The notes under the pieces: model-generated
Database searches by the model: none
Seen by the model: only the letters and a program-made list of their open reading frames with translations
Told to the model about the DNA's origin: nothing
Shown here: positions 25,188 through 28,837 of the stretch, piece after piece
Layout of the letters: every line of letters begins with the position of its first letter
How positions within the stretch are numbered: the first letter of the stretch is position 1
From: an uncultured Micrococcales bacterium
GTDB taxonomy: Bacteria > Actinomycetota > Actinomycetes > Actinomycetales > Microbacteriaceae
Reading direction: 5' to 3'
NCBI GenBank assembly: GCA_903927775.1
Contig: CAIYOE010000086.1
Location: 1-28,837, forward strand
Length of the DNA stretch: 28,837 bases
Program-made: the position numbers and the translations under genes

Positions 25188-26720
25188 ATGGTCAGCTTTG
25201 TAGATCAAGTGACCCTTCACGTGCGGTCAGGTAATGGCGGCGACGGCTGTGTGTCTATCAAGCGCGAGAAATTCAAGCCTCTGGCAGGTCCAGACGGCGG
25301 CGATGGCGGACACGGTGGCTCGATTTCTTTGCTAGCCGACCCAGATGTCACCACTCTTTTGGATTACCACTTCCAGCCTTACCGCAACGGTGGCGATGGC
25401 TCTGCCGGCGCCGGCGATTTCCGCAACGGCGCAATGGGCACCAGCCAGATTCTTCCTGTTCCTGTCGGAACCGTAGTCAAAGACGCCAACGGTAACTTTT
25501 TGGCAGACCTAGACGAGCCGGGCATGCAGTTTGTCATCGCCGAAGGCGGTGTTGGTGGTCTCGGAAACGCGGCTATCGCTAGCAGCAAGCGCAAGGCGCC
25601 AGGTTTCTGTCTTCTTGGCGTACCAGGTTGGTCGGGCGACATCATCCTTGAGCTCAAGAGCGTGGCAGATATCGCACTGGTTGGTTACCCAAGTGCCGGC
25701 AAATCATCGCTGATTGCATCGATGTCGGCTGCCCGCCCAAAGATTGCGGACTATCCATTCACCACTTTGCACCCAAACCTCGGCGTAGTTCAGTCCGGCC
25801 AGGTTCGCTACACCATCGCCGATGTGCCGGGATTGATTGAGGGCGCAAGTGAGGGACGAGGCCTTGGCCTTCAGTTCCTGCGCCACGTTGAGCGTTGCTC
25901 GGCTCTGTTACACGTTTTAGACTGCGGAACCCTAGAGGTTGAGCGCGACCCGATTCGCGACCTAGACATCATCCTCAAAGAACTTGCCGCCTACCAGGTA
26001 CCGGAGGGCGAAATTCCACTGTTGGAGCGCCCACAGCTGGTTGCGCTGAACAAGGTTGACCTTCCGGATGGCCGGGAGATGGCCAACTATGTAAAAGCCG
26101 ACCTCGAAGCCCGTGGTTACAAGGTGTTCTTGGTATCGGCTGCTACTCACGAGGGCCTTCGCGAGCTGTCTTTTGCCCTAGGTGACCTAGTCAACGCCTC
26201 TCGAGAAAAAAAGGCTGCAATTCCAGCCAAGCCTCGCATTACCTTGATGCAAGAAAAGCGCCCAGAGGGTCATTTCACCATCACCAAAGAAAACTTCGAT
26301 GGCGAGCCTATGTACCGTATCGTGGGTGTTAAGCCCGAGCGTTGGGTTGCCCAAACCCAGTTCGGAAACGAAGAAGCAGTGGGTTACCTCGGCGACCGTC
26401 TGGCCAAAATTGGAATAGAAGACGCACTGTTCAAGGCGGGTGCTGTTGCTGGTTCCATGGTCGTCATCGGTGCTGGCAAGCAAGGCGTTATCTTCGACTG
26501 GGAGCCAACTATTGCTTCGGCAGCCGAACTTATCACCGGCCCTCGAGGAACCGACCTGCGAATCGATCAAAACGATCGCCGAACCACTCCGCAGCGTCGC
26601 CGCGAATACAAAGAACTTATGGATGCCAAGACTCGTCTTCGCGCCGAGATGGAAGCCGAAGGCAAGGCTGGTTTCTGGCGAGGCGACGACGACCTAGAAG
26701 AGCCTGCGCAGAAAGCCTAA
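25188..26720 (+). CDS. obg: GTPase Obg/CgtA
   Basis: An essential GTPase involved in 50S subunit assembly and stress signalling. In the 510 residues the glycine-rich Obg fold spans 1-160 (SGNGGDGCVSIKREKFKPLAGPDGGDGGHGG). The G domain follows, with G1 GYPSAGKS at 166-173, G3 DVPGLIEGA, G4 NKVD and G5 SAAT. An OCT domain (about 340-430) carries the FDGEPMYRIVG and RWV segments. A charged C-terminal extension of about 70 residues follows, as in other actinobacterial Obg. The ATG has the strongest Shine-Dalgarno of the window, AAGGAGG, spaced 6 nt. The promoter must lie in the 34 bp after the rpmA terminator or transcription reads through. proB starts 5 nt after the stop. Confidence 0.97.
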   Translation: MVSFVDQVTLHVRSGNGGDGCVSIKREKFKPLAGPDGGDGGHGGSISLLADPDVTTLLDYHFQPYRNGGDGSAGAGDFRNGAMGTSQILPVPVGTVVKDANGNFLADLDEPGMQFVIAEGGVGGLGNAAIASSKRKAPGFCLLGVPGWSGDIILELKSVADIALVGYPSAGKSSLIASMSAARPKIADYPFTTLHPNLGVVQSGQVRYTIADVPGLIEGASEGRGLGLQFLRHVERCSALLHVLDCGTLEVERDPIRDLDIILKELAAYQVPEGEIPLLERPQLVALNKVDLPDGREMANYVKADLEARGYKVFLVSAATHEGLRELSFALGDLVNASREKKAAIPAKPRITLMQEKRPEGHFTITKENFDGEPMYRIVGVKPERWVAQTQFGNEEAVGYLGDRLAKIGIEDALFKAGAVAGSMVVIGAGKQGVIFDWEPTIASAAELITGPRGTDLRIDQNDRRTTPQRRREYKELMDAKTRLRAEMEAEGKAGFWRGDDDLEEPAQKA

Positions 26721-26725
26721 CCAAC

Positions 26726-27505
26726 GTGAACCTAAACCAGCGCGCCCAGATTGCTACCGCTAAGCGCGTAGTAGTCAAGGTGGGTTCGTCCTCGATTAGC
26801 GGTGAAAACGAGGGCAATATCCCTATGTTGGTTGAGGCACTGGCTCAATCGCATCGTCGAGGCGTGGAAATAATTCTGGTTTCCTCGGGTGCCATCGCAA
26901 CGGGTATGCCGTTGCTTGGTCTAACCAGCAAACCAGACGACCTACCCACCAGTCAGGCACTTGCCGCGGTTGGGCAGAGTCGCCTGATTGCTCGGTATCA
27001 GGCCAGCCTTGAATCCTTTGACTGGATCGCCGGCCAGGTCTTGCTCACCAGCGAGGACCTCGCCGGAGAAGAAACACGCAATAACGCCAAGGACGCAATC
27101 AACCGGCTCGTTGAGCTGGGCGTGCTACCGATTGTGAATGAAAACGACACCGTCGCCACCGCTGAAATCCGCTTCGGAGATAACGATCGATTGGCCGCTT
27201 TGGTCGCCGTTTTACTTGAGGCAGACGCCTTGGTCTTACTCAGCGACATCGATGCTCTTTACAACATGCCTCCACAACTGGCCGGTGCCACCAAGATTTC
27301 CGAAGTGGCATACGGCCAAGACCTGTCTCACGTTGAAACCGGCGGAACTTCTACCGGTGTTGGAACCGGGGGCGCGGTCACCAAGGTAGCCGCTGCCAAA
27401 TTAGCCACCGATGGGGGAGTGGACGTGATTTTGACCTCGGTTGGGCAGGTTTCAGATGCCCTAGAAGGCCAGAGCGTTGGCACCTGGTTCAGGGCAAGAA
27501 GTTAG
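26726..27505 (+). CDS. proB: Glutamate 5-kinase, short form without PUA domain
   Basis: Phosphorylates glutamate in the first step of proline synthesis. The GTG start at 26726 is 5 nt after the obg stop, giving 259 residues beginning MNLNQRAQIATAKRVVVKVGSSSI. The reading frame is open much further upstream inside obg, but that part is not coding. The amino acid kinase fold is complete: phosphate-binding KVGSS, IILVSSGAIATG, IVNENDTVATAEIRFGDNDRLAA and GVGTGGAVTKVAAA with the catalytic Lys. The protein ends at GTWFRARS, right after the kinase domain, so the C-terminal PUA domain found in E. coli ProB (367 residues) is absent. Only a weak GAAAG ribosome binding site is present, so coupling to obg is likely. 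proA follows after 9 nt. Confidence 0.95.
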   Translation: MNLNQRAQIATAKRVVVKVGSSSISGENEGNIPMLVEALAQSHRRGVEIILVSSGAIATGMPLLGLTSKPDDLPTSQALAAVGQSRLIARYQASLESFDWIAGQVLLTSEDLAGEETRNNAKDAINRLVELGVLPIVNENDTVATAEIRFGDNDRLAALVAVLLEADALVLLSDIDALYNMPPQLAGATKISEVAYGQDLSHVETGGTSTGVGTGGAVTKVAAAKLATDGGVDVILTSVGQVSDALEGQSVGTWFRARS

Positions 27506-27508
27506 GCT
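27503..27508 (+). promoter_or_regulatory. Candidate -10 box of leaderless proA promoter (TAGGCT)
   Basis: TAGGCT lies 6 nt before the proA ATG, overlapping the proB stop codon, in a place where no Shine-Dalgarno is present. It is the same hexamer as before pepN and dcp. It suggests that proA can be transcribed independently of proB as a leaderless mRNA. Confidence 0.45.
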
Positions 27509-27514
27509 TACCTC

Positions 27515-28762
27515 ATGGCATCCGCTCTAGACAAAATCAAGCTAGCTAAACAAGCCGCGAACTCTTTGGGTTTGAGTAGCACCGTGGTCAAGAACCAGGT
27601 ATTAGCCAACATCGCTGCGTTGTTACCGGAGCGCGCGGCTCAGATCATCGCTGCCAATCAAAAGGACTTAGATCGCGGGGTCATCGAGGGCCTAGCCTCC
27701 GGACTTATGGACCGACTTCGCCTCGATGAAAAACGAATCGACAGTCTGGCCGCCGCAGTAACAGAGGTTATTTCGCTCCCGGATCCAATCGGAGATGTGG
27801 TTCGCGGCAAAACGTTGGCAAATGGAGTTCGTCTAGCGGAGGTTCGCGTACCTTTCGGCGTTATCGGAGTCATTTACGAAGCCCGGCCAAACGTAACTAT
27901 CGACATCGCTGCCCTTGCAATTAAGAGCGGAAACGCCGCTGTTTTGCGCGGCGGTAGCGCGGCCCAAGAAACCAATGCAGTCCTGATTCAGCTACTCCAA
28001 GATGCTCTTGAGTTGGCTGGCGTAAATCGCGATGCCGTCCAGACCGTAGACGAATTTGGCCGCGATGGCGGCACCCAAATGATGCAGGCCGTTGGTCTGA
28101 TCGATGTGTTGATTCCTCGCGGCAGCGCGGGTCTGATTCATGCTGTTATCAACGACTCCAAGGTTCCGGTAATCCAAACCGGCGACGGCGTAGTGCACAT
28201 ATTCGTAGACGAGTCTGCTCGACTCGACTGGGCCGTAGACATCATCATCAACGCCAAGACCCAGCGAGTCTCGGTTTGCAACGCCCTGGAGACCCTGTTG
28301 ATTCACCAGCGTGCCTATCAACGAGTTATGCCAGAAATCATGCAGGCTTTGGCTGCCAAAGACGTGGTTGTCCACGGCGACGAACAGGTTGCCGGCGACT
28401 TCGAAAACGTGGTTCCTGCAACCGACGCCGACTGGTCTACCGAGTACATGTCGTTGGATCTATCGGTAAAGGTTGTCGCCGATTTGGATGAAGCATTGGC
28501 ACACATCGCTGTCTATTCCACCAAGCACACCGAGAGCATTATTACTGAGTCAAACTCGAACGCCGACCGTTTCTTGGCCGAGGTAGACGCAGCAGTGGTA
28601 ATGGTGAATGCCTCTACCAGATTCACCGATGGCGGCGAATTTGGATTTGGTGCCGAGGTCGGAATCAGCACCCAGAAACTTCACGCCAGAGGCCCCATGG
28701 GGCTTCAAGAACTGACCAGCACCAAGTGGTTGGTTCGTGGCGCAGGCCAAATTCGTTCCTAG
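27515..28762 (+). CDS. proA: Gamma-glutamyl phosphate reductase
   Basis: Reduces gamma-glutamyl phosphate with NADPH to glutamate semialdehyde, the second step of proline synthesis, and channels from ProB. The 415 residues form an aldehyde dehydrogenase fold, with the cofactor region VPFGVIGVIYEARPNVTIDIAALAIKSGNAAVLRGGS. The catalytic Cys255 lies in QRVSVCNALETLL, and the C-terminal signature is FTDGGEFGFGAEVGISTQKLHARGPMGL. Length is typical of the family. The ATG is 9 nt after proB with no Shine-Dalgarno, but TAGGCT lies 6 nt upstream, so it may be leaderless. In mycobacteria proB and proA are separated by further genes; here they are adjacent. Confidence 0.97.
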   Translation: MASALDKIKLAKQAANSLGLSSTVVKNQVLANIAALLPERAAQIIAANQKDLDRGVIEGLASGLMDRLRLDEKRIDSLAAAVTEVISLPDPIGDVVRGKTLANGVRLAEVRVPFGVIGVIYEARPNVTIDIAALAIKSGNAAVLRGGSAAQETNAVLIQLLQDALELAGVNRDAVQTVDEFGRDGGTQMMQAVGLIDVLIPRGSAGLIHAVINDSKVPVIQTGDGVVHIFVDESARLDWAVDIIINAKTQRVSVCNALETLLIHQRAYQRVMPEIMQALAAKDVVVHGDEQVAGDFENVVPATDADWSTEYMSLDLSVKVVADLDEALAHIAVYSTKHTESIITESNSNADRFLAEVDAAVVMVNASTRFTDGGEFGFGAEVGISTQKLHARGPMGLQELTSTKWLVRGAGQIRS

Positions 28763-28789
28763 ACTAATCTGTAAGAAACAAGGAGAGTT

Positions 28790-28837
28790 ATGCACCACTT
28801 CATTCGCTTGGCAGAAGACGCAGCCAGCAACACCAGC
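28790..28837 (+). CDS. Start of an unidentified small gene (cut by window edge)
   Basis: An ATG at 28790 is preceded by a good Shine-Dalgarno AGGAGA (28781-28786) and opens a frame of 16 codons to the edge, MHHFIRLAEDAASNTS. TAATCT at 28765-28770 may be a -10 box. In related actinobacteria a short membrane protein and nadD often follow proA, which is a possible identity, but the visible part is too short to say. Confidence 0.55.
   Translation, partial: MHHFIRLAEDAASNTS

Noticed and set aside
26342..26725. Upstream extension of the proB reading frame
   Set aside because: It overlaps the conserved obg C-terminal domain in another frame; the GTG at 26726 gives the normal ProB N-terminus.
1..28837. 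Mobile elements, prophage, CRISPR or defence genes
   Set aside because: No transposase, integrase, Cas or restriction-type sequence, target-site duplication or regularly spaced repeat array was found in any frame I read.

Overview
The window is a 28.8 kb stretch of an actinobacterial chromosome, densely packed and moderately GC-rich by eye (mid-50s percent). The gene order pepN - rpiB - nei - tig - clpP1 - clpP2 - clpX - valS - folC - DUF4233 - ndk - rne - rplU - rpmA - obg - proB - proA matches the order I recall for Mycobacterium tuberculosis Rv2467 down to Rv2427c. The compact spacing, moderate GC, ileS placed in front of folC, and protein sequence style suggest a small-genome member of Microbacteriaceae, for example the freshwater Luna cluster (Rhodoluna/Aquiluna). 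The family assignment is inference; the phylum assignment is firm.

Layout. 1-3131 (minus): an MscS-type channel, cut by the window edge, is translationally coupled to the M1 aminopeptidase pepN. 3178-4993 (plus): a small unknown membrane protein, rpiB and a Nei-type DNA glycosylase. 4994-5401: a shared bidirectional terminator, tRNA-Gly(TCC) on minus, tRNA-Pro(TGG) on plus, and a strong terminator just before the tig ribosome binding site. 5402-9470 (plus): a proteostasis block of trigger factor, ClpP1, ClpP2 and ClpX. 9477-10655 (plus): a BenE-like transporter. 10656-12797: a repeat-bearing convergent junction, then an M3 oligopeptidase on minus, followed upstream by valS (minus). 15577-21128 (plus): ileS, folC, DUF4233 and ndk, tightly packed or overlapping. 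21190-21834 (minus): a VKOR-family oxidoreductase, divergent from rne. 21835-28837 (plus): rne with a long structured leader, rplU-rpmA, obg, proB, proA and the start of a further small gene.

The genes serve protein quality control (tig, clpP1P2X, pepN, M3 peptidase), translation (valS, ileS, two tRNAs, L21, L27, Obg), RNA turnover (rne), nucleotide and folate metabolism (ndk, folC), proline synthesis (proB, proA), DNA repair (nei) and disulfide formation (VKOR). There is no phage, insertion sequence, CRISPR array or obvious horizontally acquired island. The coding content is conserved housekeeping. The less expected signals are regulatory or structural: a possible RNA switch in the rne leader, palindromes on the -35 boxes of the rne and rplU promoters, -10-like boxes placed 5-6 nt ahead of several start codons (leaderless-type), a terminator placed directly in front of tig, and short tandem repeats at the end of the M3 peptidase gene.
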